A stretch of DNA of 64,000 nt from Cryobacterium melibiosiphilum (GCF_003602235.1 NZ_QZVS01000096.1:62001-126000), one strand, 5' to 3'; counted from the first letter of the stretch, positions 24,830 to 33,789 are shown. Translations and numbers: made by a program. The notes: generated from the sequence alone by a model not told the origin.

Positions 24830-26309
24830 CCACACGTTCGACGCCGGACTGCTCAACCCGCTCAGTCACGGCACGCGCGAATCCGAACTGACCAGCGACC
24901 AGGCCTGGCTGCAGGCGATGGTCGATGCCGAGCTGGCGCTGACCCGGGCGCTGATCGATGCGCAACTCGTCCCCGAGTGGATGGCGGCGGTCTGCGACGC
25001 CCTCGCCGACGCCAGCCTGCTCGACCTCGCCGCGATCGCGGTCGAGGCCCGCGGCGGCGGCAACCCGGTCATTCCGTTCGTCAAGCACCTCGGTCGCGCG
25101 GCCGAGAAGGTGCGCTCCGGCGCCTCCGACCACCTGCACGTCGGGGCGACCAGCCAGGACATCCTCGACACCGCCGCCATGATCGTGGCCCGCCGGGTCA
25201 GCTGCGAGCTCATCCACCAGCTCGATAACCTCGGTGCCACCTTCGCTGACCTCGCCCACGAGCACCGCGGCACGGTCATGAGCGGCCGCACGCTCGGGCA
25301 GCAGGCCTCCCCGACGAGCTTCGGCTTCGTGGTGGCGGGCTGGCTCGACGCCGTGTTGCTCATCGTTACCCGCCTCGAGCGCCTGCGCGACACCCTGCCC
25401 GTGCAACTCGGGGGAGCTGTCGGCAATCTCGCCGTGCTCACCGAAATCGCCCGAGCCCGGCGCAGCGACGTGGCCGATGGCACGGTGAGTGTCGATGCCG
25501 TGCTCGACACGGTGCTCGAACGCTTCGCCGACCACGTCGGCCTGGTCGTGCCGCGCCTCAGCTGGCACACCAACCGGGTCGTCATCTCCGAGCTGGCCTC
25601 GGTGCTCGCCGCCGCCACCGGGGTCGCCGGAACCTTCGCCCTCGACGTGTCCGTGCTCTCCCGCACCGAGATCGCCGAGGTGAGCGAACGGCTGGCCCCC
25701 GGTCAGGGCGGGTCGAGCGCCATGCCCCACAAGCGAAATCCGGTCTCGTCGGTGCTGATCACGGCGGCGGCGCTGCAGACGCCGGGTCTCGCATCCACTC
25801 TCTACGGCAGCATGCTGGCCGAAGACCAGCGCCCGAGCGGTGCCTGGCACGCCGAGTGGCAGTCCCTGCGGGTGCTTGAACGGCTGACGATCTCGGCCGT
25901 GACCGGGGCCGCCTCGCTCGCCGCCCGCCTCGACGTGGCCCCCGACCGCATGCGCGCCAACCTCGACCTCACCGACGGCCTGGTGTTCAGCGAGCGCGTC
26001 ACCACGATCCTGGCCGAGACCGTGGGCAAGACCACCGCGTTCGCTCTGGTCGAACGCGCCTCGCAGGAGGCGTTCCTCACCAACCGGCCGCTGCAGGTGG
26101 TGCTCGCGAGCATGCTGATCGCCGAAGGCTGTTCCGATGTGCTGCGCACCCAGGTCTGGGCGGCCTTCAACTACGAGGGCCAGCCCGGGCAGTCGGGGGC
26201 CGGCATCGACCGCGTCGTGCGCAGCTTTCGGCAGCGAGCGGATGCCGCGGCCCTGCTCGCCGCCGCCCCCATCCCCGCTCTCGCCCGCGCCAACCCGAGG
26301 ACCCCATGA
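24822..26309 (+). CDS. pcaB: 3-carboxy-cis,cis-muconate cycloisomerase
   Basis: The 495-residue enzyme of the fumarase/argininosuccinate lyase superfamily carries the signature GSSAMPHKRNP near residue 297. It converts 3-carboxymuconate to 4-carboxymuconolactone. It starts inside the pcaG 3' end and overlaps the next gene by 4 bases. It is somewhat longer than many PcaB proteins (about 450), the difference being in the C-terminal part. Confidence 0.92.
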   Translation: MLDHTFDAGLLNPLSHGTRESELTSDQAWLQAMVDAELALTRALIDAQLVPEWMAAVCDALADASLLDLAAIAVEARGGGNPVIPFVKHLGRAAEKVRSGASDHLHVGATSQDILDTAAMIVARRVSCELIHQLDNLGATFADLAHEHRGTVMSGRTLGQQASPTSFGFVVAGWLDAVLLIVTRLERLRDTLPVQLGGAVGNLAVLTEIARARRSDVADGTVSVDAVLDTVLERFADHVGLVVPRLSWHTNRVVISELASVLAAATGVAGTFALDVSVLSRTEIAEVSERLAPGQGGSSAMPHKRNPVSSVLITAAALQTPGLASTLYGSMLAEDQRPSGAWHAEWQSLRVLERLTISAVTGAASLAARLDVAPDRMRANLDLTDGLVFSERVTTILAETVGKTTAFALVERASQEAFLTNRPLQVVLASMLIAEGCSDVLRTQVWAAFNYEGQPGQSGAGIDRVVRSFRQRADAAALLAAAPIPALARANPRTP

Positions 26310-27499
26310 CCCAGCCTGCAATCCTGTGCACCGTCAAGCCGGCGGGCACCGGTGACATCAACGCGCCCCTCATCGTGCTGGGCCCCTCGCTCGGCACGAC
26401 CGCCGACCTGTGGGCCGCGGTGGTGTCCTCCCTCGCCGCCACCCACCGGGTGCTGCGCTTCGACCTGCCGGGCCACGGTTTCAGCCCGCCCGCGACCGAG
26501 CCGTTCACCCTGGAAGAACTGGCCGACGCCGTCGTCGGCCTGGTCGACTCGGTCGGCGTCACCGCGTTCCACTACGCCGGCATCTCCCTCGGCGGCGCCG
26601 TGGGACTGGCCATCGCCGCGCGGCACCCGGGCCGGCTCGCGAGCCTGGCCGTGTTCTGCTCCGGCTCGAAAATCGGCACGGCCTCGGCCTGGACCGACCG
26701 GGCCGCCGGAGTGCGTGCGAGCGGCACCCCCTCACTCGTCGCCGGCAGCGCGGCACGCTGGTTCGCCCCCGATTTTCTCGGCCGGGACCCCCGGGCCGGC
26801 TCGCACGCGCTCGACCAGCTGCTCGACATCGACGATGAGTCCTATGCGCTCGCCTGCGAGGCCCTCGCGGTCTTCGACCAGACGGATGCCCTCGGCGGCA
26901 TCCGCACGCCCGTGCTGTGCATCTCGGGCGAGCACGATACCGTGACGCCGCCCGCCCAGCTGCAGGAGCTGGCCGCCCGCATTCCCGGCGCCCGGGCCGT
27001 GCAACTCGCCGGGGTCGCCCACCTGCCCGCGCTCGAGCAGCCGATCGAGGTCGGCGCGCTGCTCGGTGAGTGGATCGCGGGGGCCGGCGCTGCCCGCTCC
27101 GCGGCATCCGCCCACGACGCCGGCATGCTCGTGCGCCGCGCGGTGCTCGGCGACGCCCACGTCGACCGGGCGAACGCGTCGATCACTCCCGAGACGGCCG
27201 ACTTTCAGGACTTCATCACCCGCTACGCCTGGGGCGAGATCTGGACCCGCCCGGGGCTGGACCGCCGCACCCGCAGCTTTCTGACCATCGCGGCCCTCGT
27301 CACCGGCGGCCACGAGGGCGAACTCGCCATGCACGTGCGCGCAGCCCTGACCAACGGGCTCAGCCGCGCCGAAATCAGCGAGGCCATCCTGCACACCGCC
27401 ATCTATGCCGGAGTGCCGGCCGCCAACGCCGCCTTCGTCGTGGCCCGCGAGACCTTCGCAGGCCTCGATGCGGCCACGACGCCGAGCGAAACACCCTAA
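26306..27499 (+). CDS. pcaL: Fused 3-oxoadipate enol-lactonase/4-carboxymuconolactone decarboxylase
   Basis: The 397-residue protein joins two enzymes. Residues 1-260 are an alpha/beta hydrolase with nucleophile S94 in GISLGG, Asp in SGEHD and His in VAHLP (PcaD). Residues 270-390 are a carboxymuconolactone decarboxylase domain with RSFLTIAALVTGG and HVRAALTNG (PcaC). The fusion catalyses two consecutive steps from 4-carboxymuconolactone to 3-oxoadipate. Such PcaL fusions are known in actinobacteria. Confidence 0.93.
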   Translation: MTQPAILCTVKPAGTGDINAPLIVLGPSLGTTADLWAAVVSSLAATHRVLRFDLPGHGFSPPATEPFTLEELADAVVGLVDSVGVTAFHYAGISLGGAVGLAIAARHPGRLASLAVFCSGSKIGTASAWTDRAAGVRASGTPSLVAGSAARWFAPDFLGRDPRAGSHALDQLLDIDDESYALACEALAVFDQTDALGGIRTPVLCISGEHDTVTPPAQLQELAARIPGARAVQLAGVAHLPALEQPIEVGALLGEWIAGAGAARSAASAHDAGMLVRRAVLGDAHVDRANASITPETADFQDFITRYAWGEIWTRPGLDRRTRSFLTIAALVTGGHEGELAMHVRAALTNGLSRAEISEAILHTAIYAGVPAANAAFVVARETFAGLDAATTPSETP

Positions 27500-27508
27500 G
27501 GACAGCTC

Positions 27509-28309
27509 ATGGACAAGTCATTTTCCACTGCCGCCGCCGCCGTCGCGGATATTCCCGACGGGGCATCTATCGCCGTGGGCGGGTTCGGCCTCGTCGGCGT
27601 GCCGATCGTGCTCATCCGCGCGCTGCTCGCCCGCGGTACGACCGACCTGCGGGTGGTCTCCAACAACTGCGGTGTCGACGGCTGGGGACTCGGCGAACTG
27701 CTGCGCGAGGGCCGGATCAGCCGCGTGATTGCCTCATATATAGGAGAGAACAAGGACTTCGCCCGTCGCTACCTCGGCGGTGAGCTCGAGGTCGAACTGA
27801 CCCCGCAGGGCACCCTCGCCGAGCGGCTGCGTGCGGGCGGCACCGGGATCCCGGCGTTCTTCACCGCGAGCGGGGTGGGCACCATGGTCGCCGACGGCGG
27901 GCTGCCGTGGCGCTACGGACCGGATGGCGAGGTCACGGTGTCGAGCCCGCCGAAAGAGACCCGGTTGATCAGCTCGCTCGGGTCGGAAAAGGAATACGTG
28001 CTCGAAGAGGCGATCGTGACCGACTACGCCTTCGTGCGCGCGGCGAAGGGCGACCGGCACGGCAACCTCGTCTTCGAGAAGTCGGCCCGCAACTTCAACC
28101 CGGTCGCCGGTATGGCCGGCCGCATCACGATCGCCGAGGTCGACGAACTCGTCGAACCGGGGCAGATCGACCCGGACGAGGTGCACCTGGCCGGAATTTA
28201 CGTGAACCGCATCGTGCAGCTCGGGGCAGCGGATGCCGCCGACCTGCCCATCGAGAAGACGACGACCCGGCCGCGCCCCGCGGCGGCAACCCCGAACGGA
28301 CAGCGCTGA
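27509..28309 (+). CDS. pcaI: 3-oxoadipate CoA-transferase subunit A
   Basis: The 266-residue protein is a family I CoA-transferase alpha subunit, with the glycine-rich GGFGLVGVP near residue 24 and the motif YIGENKDF near 76. With PcaJ it moves CoA from succinyl-CoA to 3-oxoadipate. AAGGA precedes the ATG. The stop and the next start overlap as TGATG, which points to coupled translation of the two subunits. Confidence 0.93.
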   Translation: MDKSFSTAAAAVADIPDGASIAVGGFGLVGVPIVLIRALLARGTTDLRVVSNNCGVDGWGLGELLREGRISRVIASYIGENKDFARRYLGGELEVELTPQGTLAERLRAGGTGIPAFFTASGVGTMVADGGLPWRYGPDGEVTVSSPPKETRLISSLGSEKEYVLEEAIVTDYAFVRAAKGDRHGNLVFEKSARNFNPVAGMAGRITIAEVDELVEPGQIDPDEVHLAGIYVNRIVQLGAADAADLPIEKTTTRPRPAAATPNGQR

Positions 28310-29001
28310 TGCCCCTCACCCGCAACCAGATGGCGGCCCGCGCCGCCCAGGAACTCGCCCCGGATTCCTACGTCAACCTGGGCATCGGCCTCCCGACGCT
28401 GATCCCCAACTTCCTGCCCGCAGGCGTTCACGTGGTGCTGCACTCCGAAAATGGGGTGCTCGGCGTGGGCCCCTACCCGTGGGAGGGTGAAGCCGACCCG
28501 AAGCTCATCAACGCGGGCAAGGAGACCGTGACGGTGAACCCGGGCGCGGCCTACTTCGACTCGGCGCAGAGCTTCGGCATGATCCGCGGCGGCCTGATCG
28601 ACGTGGCCGTGCTCGGCGCCATGCAGGTGAGTGTCAGTGGCGACATCGCGAACTGGGCGGTGCCGGGCAAGATGATCAAGGGCATGGGCGGCGCGATGGA
28701 CCTGGTGCACGGCGCCGACACCGTCATCGTCGTGATGGAACACACGACCAAGACCGGTGAGCACAAGATCAAGACGGTCTGTGATCTGCCGCTGACCGGC
28801 AAGGCCGTCGTGACGCGCATCATCACCGACCTCGCCGTGATCGACATCACGCCCGACGGCCTGGTGCTGCGCGAGCTCGCGCCCGGCGTCACCGTCGACG
28901 AGGTGCAGGCCGCGACCGAAGCACCCCTTCTGGTGCCGGAGCCGCCGCTGACAATCCGCACCCTGCTCGACACACCGACGTCCGATGGAGCTGCCGCATG
29001 A
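28309..29001 (+). CDS. pcaJ: 3-oxoadipate CoA-transferase subunit B
   Basis: The 230-residue beta subunit contains the catalytic Glu in HSENGVLG (E47), which forms the glutamyl-CoA intermediate, and the [10 protein letters not shown] start. The ATG shares a base with the pcaI stop. A longer open frame in the same phase runs back into pcaI and was rejected. Confidence 0.93.
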   Translation: MPLTRNQMAARAAQELAPDSYVNLGIGLPTLIPNFLPAGVHVVLHSENGVLGVGPYPWEGEADPKLINAGKETVTVNPGAAYFDSAQSFGMIRGGLIDVAVLGAMQVSVSGDIANWAVPGKMIKGMGGAMDLVHGADTVIVVMEHTTKTGEHKIKTVCDLPLTGKAVVTRIITDLAVIDITPDGLVLRELAPGVTVDEVQAATEAPLLVPEPPLTIRTLLDTPTSDGAAA

Positions 29002-30233
29002 CGAACACCCGAAACCCCACCGTGCTGCGTCAGGTCGTCATCTGTGAGCCGCTGCGCACCCCGATCGGCCGGTTCGGCGGCGCCTTCAAGACGGTCGCCC
29101 CGGCGGACCTTGCCGCGGCGGTGATCGCAGCGCTGATCGAGCGCACCGGCCTTGACGGCTCTCTCGTCGACGACGTCATCTTCGGCCAGGCCTATCCCAC
29201 CGCCGAAGCCGCCCCGGTGGCCCGCGTCGCCGCCCTGAACGCGGGCCTGCCGGTCACGGTCGGCGGCGTGCAGGTCGACCGCCGCTGCGGTAGCGGGCTG
29301 CAGGCCGTGCTCGACGCCGCGATGCAGGTGCAGACCGGGGTCAGTGACCTCGCCATCGCCGGCGGCGTCGACGTGATGAGCCAGGCTCCCTTCTATACGG
29401 TCGATTCCCGCTGGGGAGTGGCCGGAACCGCCGGAATGCTGTTGCGCGACGCCCTCGGCCGCGGCCGCGAGACGGCCGGCGGGCGGCGGTTCCCGGTTCC
29501 GGGTGGCATGCTCGAAACCGCCGAGAACCTGCGCCGCGACTACAACCTCGGCCGGGTGGAACAGGATGAACTGGCGGTGGAGTCGCAGCGCCGCGCCCTG
29601 GCATCCGTCGCCGCCGGCCGCTTCACCGACGAGATCGTGCCGGTCACCGTTCCCGGCCGCAAGGGCCCCACCGTCGTCTCGGTCGATGAGACCCCGCGCG
29701 CGACGAGCCTCGAGGCCCTCGCCGGGCTTAAACCCATTTTGGGCACGGCGGATGCCGACGCCACCGTCACCGCCGGCAACGCCAGCGGGCAAAACGACGC
29801 GGCCGCGGCCTGCATCGTGACCACCCCCGAACGCGCCGCCGAACTCGGCCTCACCCCGCTCGTGCGCCTGGCATCGTGGGCGCGCGCCGGGGTGGAACCC
29901 TCGCGGATGGGCCTCGGGCCGGTGCCGGCCACGAAACTCGCCCTGGAACGGGCCGGACTGAGCCTGGCCGACATCGACCTGATCGAACTCAACGAGGCCT
30001 TCGCCGCGCAGGTGCTCGCCGTCACCCGGGAGTGGGACTTCGCCGAGAAGGACTGGGACCGCACCAACGTCAACGGCTCCGGCATTTCGCTGGGCCACCC
30101 GGTCGGCGCGACCGGCGCCCGCATCCTGGCGACCGCAGCGCGGCATCTGCAGCGCACCGAGGGGCAGTTTCTGCTCGAAACCATGTGCATCGGCGGCGGC
30201 CAGGGCCTCGCCGCCATCTGGGAACGCGCCTAG
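28998..30233 (+). CDS. pcaF: 3-oxoadipyl-CoA thiolase
   Basis: The 411-residue thiolase has the acyl-accepting Cys in [10 protein letters not shown] (C97), the [11 protein letters not shown]is and the second active-site Cys in CIGGGQG (about C397). It splits 3-oxoadipyl-CoA into succinyl-CoA and acetyl-CoA, the end of the protocatechuate branch. It overlaps pcaJ by ATGA and ends the operon, which is followed by two hairpins. Confidence 0.93.
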   Translation: MTNTRNPTVLRQVVICEPLRTPIGRFGGAFKTVAPADLAAAVIAALIERTGLDGSLVDDVIFGQAYPTAEAAPVARVAALNAGLPVTVGGVQVDRRCGSGLQAVLDAAMQVQTGVSDLAIAGGVDVMSQAPFYTVDSRWGVAGTAGMLLRDALGRGRETAGGRRFPVPGGMLETAENLRRDYNLGRVEQDELAVESQRRALASVAAGRFTDEIVPVTVPGRKGPTVVSVDETPRATSLEALAGLKPILGTADADATVTAGNASGQNDAAAACIVTTPERAAELGLTPLVRLASWARAGVEPSRMGLGPVPATKLALERAGLSLADIDLIELNEAFAAQVLAVTREWDFAEKDWDRTNVNGSGISLGHPVGATGARILATAARHLQRTEGQFLLETMCIGGGQGLAAIWERA

Positions 30234-30257
30234 CCGGGCGCACCCACCGCAACGGCC

Positions 30258-30296
30258 GACGCCGGGGAATCCGCTGGTGACGAGTGCCCCGGCGTC
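30258..30296 (+). terminator. Hairpin after pcaF
   Basis: GACGCCGGGG (30258-30267) and CCCCGGCGTC (30287-30296) form a perfect 10-bp stem about 25 bases after the pcaF stop. It is the first of two repeats here. Confidence 0.6.
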
Positions 30297-30323
30297 GCTG
30301 TCTGCGCGAATGGTGTCGATACA

Positions 30324-30379
30324 TGACAGCTGTGAGCGCGCCACCCCGTTATACGGGGGTGCCGCGCTCACAGCTGTCA
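30324..30379. terminator. Long palindromic hairpin downstream of the pca operon
   Basis: Arms TGACAGCTGTGAGCGCG (30324-30340) and its complement (30363-30379) match perfectly over 17 bp. The inner part (CACCCCG with CGGGGGTG) can extend the stem further around a TTATA loop. It may act as a second terminator or an insulating element. Confidence 0.55.
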
Positions 30380-30786
30380 CGCATCGACGAACGGAAGCTC
30401 CCTAAAGGGGACTCCGCCGGGGAGCGGCCCCAGACGGCACCCGTTCAGGCCGGTTGTCGAGCCAGCCTGCGGCGGAACGGTCCGCGTGCGCTCAGGGCGA
30501 CGCCCCTGCGTTAGGGGATGCTATTCCCGAACTCGCGGAGCGGGGTGGTACCCGCGGACTCGCCATCGACGATTCGCTTCGCCATCCAGGCCGGTACGGA
30601 TGCCGCCCGGCGGCTCGGAGCGCTGCTCGGCTAGCGCCGCGCGTCTTCGGCTCGCGGTGACTTCCTCCAACGGGATTGGTGACTATCCCGAAATGAGGGT
30701 AGACAACCAGCATCAGGGCCACTATCAGGGCAGATACCACCGGCGTTTCTGGGCCCGGCGGATGTTTCGATACTGGAGTGAAGCTC
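30380..30786. other. 407-bp non-coding stretch before the protease gene
   Basis: No convincing gene is present. A 6-bp inverted repeat, CGGGAT/ATCCCG (30671-30690), precedes a -10-like TAGACA near 30700, perhaps part of the protease promoter. A short reading-frame relic lies at 30518-30634. Confidence 0.5.
30518..30634 (+). pseudogene. Possible 3' remnant of a lost gene
   Basis: A 38-codon frame encodes a well-formed C-terminal-like sequence (SPSTIRFAIQAGTDAARRLG, then ALLG and a stop) with the codon bias of real genes in this genome. There is no ribosome binding site and no credible N-terminus. It could be the tail of a decayed gene; the parent family was not recognised. Confidence 0.25.
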
Positions 30787-31848
30787 ATGACAACACAGAA
30801 CCTCGAGAGAACACAGAAGCTGACGAGAACACCTAACCCGAAGAGAACACGGAACCTGAAGTCCGGTGCCCTCGCGGCGGTGCTGGTGGGGGCACTGTTC
30901 ACGGCGGGTGGACTGCTGGCCGGCGGTGGGGCATCCGCTGTCGCACAACCGGCCGCCGGCTCGCGAACGACCGACGTCGACCAGTGGAACGTTCCGCAGG
31001 CGGAGCAGGGCTCACACTATTGGACCCCGGAACGCATGCAGGCCGCGGCGCCGGGCGACGTGCTCGTGGAGGAGAAGGCCGCCCGGAAAACCGACGAGCC
31101 GCCGCAGGCCGCGGCCCAGTCTGCCCGGTCCGCGTCGCCCCGGGGTCGGTCCCATGGCACCCGGTCCCACGGTTCCGGGTCACACACGGCGCCCCCGGCC
31201 GTGCCGGCAACCTCCTCGAACCACATCGGCAAGGTCTTCTTCACCCTGCAGGGCCTCGACTACGTCTGCTCCGGCAACGCGATCGTCGCCGCCAACGAGA
31301 ACACCGTGGCGACGGCCGGGCACTGCGTCAGCTCCGGACCAGGGGCCTACGCCTCCCGCGTCGTCTTCGTGCCCGCCTACCTCAACGGTGCCGCGCCATT
31401 CGGCCAGTGGCTCGCGACCGACCTCTTCGCCCCCACCCAGTGGAGCGAGGATGGCGACATCAGCTACGACACCGGTTTCGCCGTCGTGCAATCCCCGACC
31501 GGCTCGACGTTGAGCGACACCGTCGGCGCCTCGACCGTGGCCTTCAACCAGAGCCGTGGCCTCGGCTACACGGCCTACGGGTACCCCGCGATGGCCCCGT
31601 TCAACGGCGAATCACTGCAGACCTGCGGCGGCGGCGCGATCGCCGACCCCTACGCGCAGACCCAGTCGCAGGGGATCCCCTGCGACCTGACCGGCGGGTC
31701 GTCGGGCGGCCCGTGGTTCATGGGCGGCGACTTCGGCGGGGTGCAGAACTCGAACAGCAGCTTCGGATACGGCACGATGACGGGCACCATGTTCGGCCCG
31801 TACTGGGGCTCCGTGATCGAAAACGTGTACAGCACGGCATCCGCCTGA
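30787..31848 (+). CDS. Secreted trypsin-like serine peptidase
   Basis: The 353-residue protein has a basic N-terminus and a signal/anchor helix (about residues 27-50), then a Pro/Arg/Ser-rich low-complexity region (about 100-140). The trypsin/V8-like domain follows. The triad is H179 (TAGHC), D228 (YDTGFA) and S306 (GGSSGGPW). Cysteines in YVCSGN and AGHC could pair, as could those in QTCGGG and IPCDL. ATG 30787 was preferred over GTG 30778 because of the GGAG spacing. It is probably exported; substrates are unknown. Confidence 0.85.
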   Translation: MTTQNLERTQKLTRTPNPKRTRNLKSGALAAVLVGALFTAGGLLAGGGASAVAQPAAGSRTTDVDQWNVPQAEQGSHYWTPERMQAAAPGDVLVEEKAARKTDEPPQAAAQSARSASPRGRSHGTRSHGSGSHTAPPAVPATSSNHIGKVFFTLQGLDYVCSGNAIVAANENTVATAGHCVSSGPGAYASRVVFVPAYLNGAAPFGQWLATDLFAPTQWSEDGDISYDTGFAVVQSPTGSTLSDTVGASTVAFNQSRGLGYTAYGYPAMAPFNGESLQTCGGGAIADPYAQTQSQGIPCDLTGGSSGGPWFMGGDFGGVQNSNSSFGYGTMTGTMFGPYWGSVIENVYSTASA

Positions 31849-31880
31849 GCCCGCCTTTGCCTGAGCCCGCTCACGCGGGC

Positions 31881-32042
31881 GTCGTGCGCCCGAAAGCCGC
31901 TCGTGCGCGCGAAACCTGCGTGACGTCGTGCGTCCGGACGCTGCGTCTGCGCTCGAAACCTGCGCGCTCGGGCGCTCATGCGCCGCAAAACTGCACGTGC
32001 GCCTGGCCTGCCACGCGCACGAGCAATTTTGAGGCGCATGAG
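31881..32042. repeat. Degenerate 20-25 bp repeat array ending in a large imperfect palindrome
   Basis: Units resembling TCGTGCGCGCGAAACCTGCG recur at about 31881, 31900, 31924, 31949 and 31973. The last unit is mirrored by 32015-32042, giving 28-base arms with three mismatches and a 12-base loop (31975-32042). The array fills the space between the protease gene and a convergent gene. Confidence 0.65.
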
Positions 32043-32050
32043 GCTCCACG

Positions 32051-32086
32051 CGGGCGGGATCGCGGGCGGGATCGCGGGCGGGATCG
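32051..32086. repeat. Three tandem 12-bp units
   Basis: CGGGCGGGATCG occurs three times in perfect tandem (32051-32062, 32063-32074, 32075-32086) in the intergenic space just before the stop of the convergent gene at 32110. Confidence 0.85.
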
Positions 32087-32109
32087 CGGACCGGCGCGGG
32101 GCCCACGGG

Positions 32110-32736
32110 TCAGTTGGTCCGGCCGAGCTGCTCGACGATGGCGCCCCAGCAGCCGGCGTCCTGCCAGCGGTAGTCAGCGCCGGTGCCCGCGTCGCCGTCG
32201 AGGGCGGAGGCCCAGGCGTCTTCCTGGGCCGGGGTGAGGCCGTCGGGAAGCGCGGGGTTCGAGTAGTCCGCCGGGTCGTGGTCGTCGGCCCGGTTCCACC
32301 ACTCGAAGTAGAGGTACTCGTGGCCCTCGGCCGCCATGCACTCGCGCACGAGTTGCTGCTGGGCGAGCCAGCTCTGGCGCGGCGTGAGGGCAGAGTCGGC
32401 GTCGAGCTCGGTCACGGGCCCAGTCTCGGGCTCTGTGGTCGCGGTGGTCGGCTCTGTTGCCGCGGGGGTGGCCGCTTCGGTGCCGGATGCCTCGGCGCCG
32501 GTCGTCGGACCGACCGACGCGGTCGGCGCGGGCTGCGGCACGGACGTGCTGGTCGGGGTGGCGGTGCCGGCCGCGCTGTCCTGTCCCGTCAGGGTGAGGG
32601 TGGCTGCGGGGCCGCTGGCCGCGGAGCCGGGTGGGAGCAGCGCGACCGCGGCTGCGAGCAGCCCGGCTGTGGCGAGCCCGGCCGTGGTGAGGGCGATGGT
32701 CTTGGTGATGCGTGTTTTCCCGAGGTGCAGGTGCAT
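32110..32736 (-). CDS. Secreted or membrane-anchored protein of unknown function, tandem paralogue A
   Basis: The 208-residue protein has an N-terminal hydrophobic segment (about 13-35), then a Thr/Ser/Pro/Ala-rich linker (about 40-115) and a small C-terminal domain. That domain has a conserved pattern: ECMAAEGHEYLYFEW, EDAWASALDG, then YRWQDAGCWG. The same pattern of two Cys and aromatic residues occurs in the next gene, so the pair is a tandem duplication. AAGGAG precedes the ATG. No known family was recognised. An exported domain with one disulfide is the simplest reading. Confidence 0.75.
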   Translation of the reverse strand: MHLHLGKTRITKTIALTTAGLATAGLLAAAVALLPPGSAASGPAATLTLTGQDSAAGTATPTSTSVPQPAPTASVGPTTGAEASGTEAATPAATEPTTATTEPETGPVTELDADSALTPRQSWLAQQQLVRECMAAEGHEYLYFEWWNRADDHDPADYSNPALPDGLTPAQEDAWASALDGDAGTGADYRWQDAGCWGAIVEQLGRTN

Positions 32737-32757
32737 GTCGTCGACTCCTTCTCGTGA

Positions 32758-33312
32758 TCAGTGGACGGTGTCGCCGGTGATGTGCAGGCCGTAGCCGGAG
32801 CATCCGCTCTCACGCCAGTCGGAGGAGGGATTCAAGCGATTTGCGCCGTACATCGCCTGCAGCCAGGCTTCTCTCTCGGCGAACTCCTGACGCGGCGGCT
32901 GGGGGCTCTCATTCAACCGCCAGTCGAAGTCGAGAAACTCGAGGCCCTGCTCGGTCATGCACTGTCGGATCACGTCCTGCAGCGCGTACCAGGTGGTCAT
33001 CTCCGCCTCGGTCACGTAGGCCGGGTCGCTCGGCTCGAGGAACGGGTTGTACGCGGCGGACATCGGGTCGAGGGCGACCGGGATGGGCGGGGCGACCGGC
33101 GCCGGCGCCATCGAAGGATCTGCGGGGGCCGTCGGAGCGGGCTCCCGCGTCACGTCGCTGGTGATGCCGCTCATCACGAAGGACTCGCTCGTGCCAGCCG
33201 ACTCGGCGGTGGCGGTGTCGGACATCGAGGCGCCGAGATAGAGGGTGAGGCCGCCGATCAGGATTGAGCCCGCGGTGATTCCGGCCATGAAGGCCGCTGT
33301 GCTCGTGCGCAT
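32758..33312 (-). CDS. Secreted or membrane-anchored protein of unknown function, tandem paralogue B
   Basis: The 184-residue protein starts at the ATG with GGAGG 4 bases upstream. It has one N-terminal membrane segment (about 8-30), a Pro/Ala-rich linker and a C-terminal domain with QCMTEQGLEFLDFDW, EREAWLQAMYG and DWRESGCSG, matching the domain of the neighbouring gene. The two lie 21 bases apart and probably share a transcript. Function unknown. Confidence 0.75.
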   Translation of the reverse strand: MRTSTAAFMAGITAGSILIGGLTLYLGASMSDTATAESAGTSESFVMSGITSDVTREPAPTAPADPSMAPAPVAPPIPVALDPMSAAYNPFLEPSDPAYVTEAEMTTWYALQDVIRQCMTEQGLEFLDFDWRLNESPQPPRQEFAEREAWLQAMYGANRLNPSSDWRESGCSGYGLHITGDTVH

Positions 33313-33394
33313 TGTTCCTCCGGTTGCGTCGGTGCTCTGTAGCACTCCACAATCTATAGGAAGATAGGTGCTTTTAGCAAGGATTGGGCGCGAG

Positions 33395-33408
33395 TAATAT
33401 AGGGGGAG
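33395..33408 (+). promoter_or_regulatory. -10 box of a leaderless promoter (yjdM)
   Basis: TAATAT (33395-33400) lies 7 bases before the GTG at 33408. This places the expected transcription start on the start codon itself. Confidence 0.55.
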
Positions 33409-33755
33409 TGAATGAAACTCTGCCCCCGTGCCCGAAATGCTCCAGTGACCTGACCTATGAAATGGGCGCCCTGCTCGTGTGCCCGCTCTGCGGCCATGAA
33501 TGGAATGACGAACCGGTCGAAGAGGCGCAGGACGAGGTCATCAAGGATGCCTTCGGAACCGTGCTCACCGACGGCGACACCGTCAGCGTGATCAAGGACC
33601 TCAAGTTCAAGGGCAGCTCCACCGCCATCAAGGTCGGCACCAAGGTGCGCAACATCCGCCTCGTGCTGGATGCGACGGACGGCCACGACATCGACTGCAA
33701 GGTCGACGGCTTCGGTGCGATGCAGCTCAAGTCCAGCGTCGTCAAGAAGGTCTAA
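33408..33755 (+). CDS. yjdM: PhnA/YjdM zinc-ribbon protein
   Basis: The 115-residue protein has the zinc ribbon CPKCSSDLTYEMGALLVCPLC (residues 8-28, four Cys) and the PhnA C-terminal domain (DGDTVSVIKDLKFKGSS, KVGTKVRNIRL). The GTG start is chosen by homology, since family members begin a few residues before the first CPxC. The Shine-Dalgarno-like AGGGGG is too close, so a leaderless message is likely. Despite the name PhnA, the family is not proven to act on phosphonates. Confidence 0.88.
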   Translation: MNETLPPCPKCSSDLTYEMGALLVCPLCGHEWNDEPVEEAQDEVIKDAFGTVLTDGDTVSVIKDLKFKGSSTAIKVGTKVRNIRLVLDATDGHDIDCKVDGFGAMQLKSSVVKKV

Positions 33756-33767
33756 GCCGCCCGCCGG

Positions 33768-33789
33768 GCCTCGCCTCAGATCGCGAGGC
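33768..33789. terminator. Hairpin between convergent yjdM and yhgE-like genes
   Basis: GCCTCGC (33768-33774) and GCGAGGC (33783-33789) form a perfect 7-bp stem with an 8-base loop. It overlaps the stop of the convergent membrane-protein gene. Confidence 0.5.

Noticed and set aside
24639..26321. Minus-strand frame of over 500 codons across pcaG and pcaB
   Set aside because: It is antisense to intact pca genes with all catalytic motifs; the composition is typical of shadow frames.
28551..30380. Minus-strand frame of about 600 codons opposite pcaJ and pcaF
   Set aside because: It is opposite two genes with complete active sites and no family features are seen in the translation.
31881..32086. 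CRISPR array
   Set aside because: The repeats are short, degenerate and partly inverted, spacers are not of constant length, and no cas gene is in the window.
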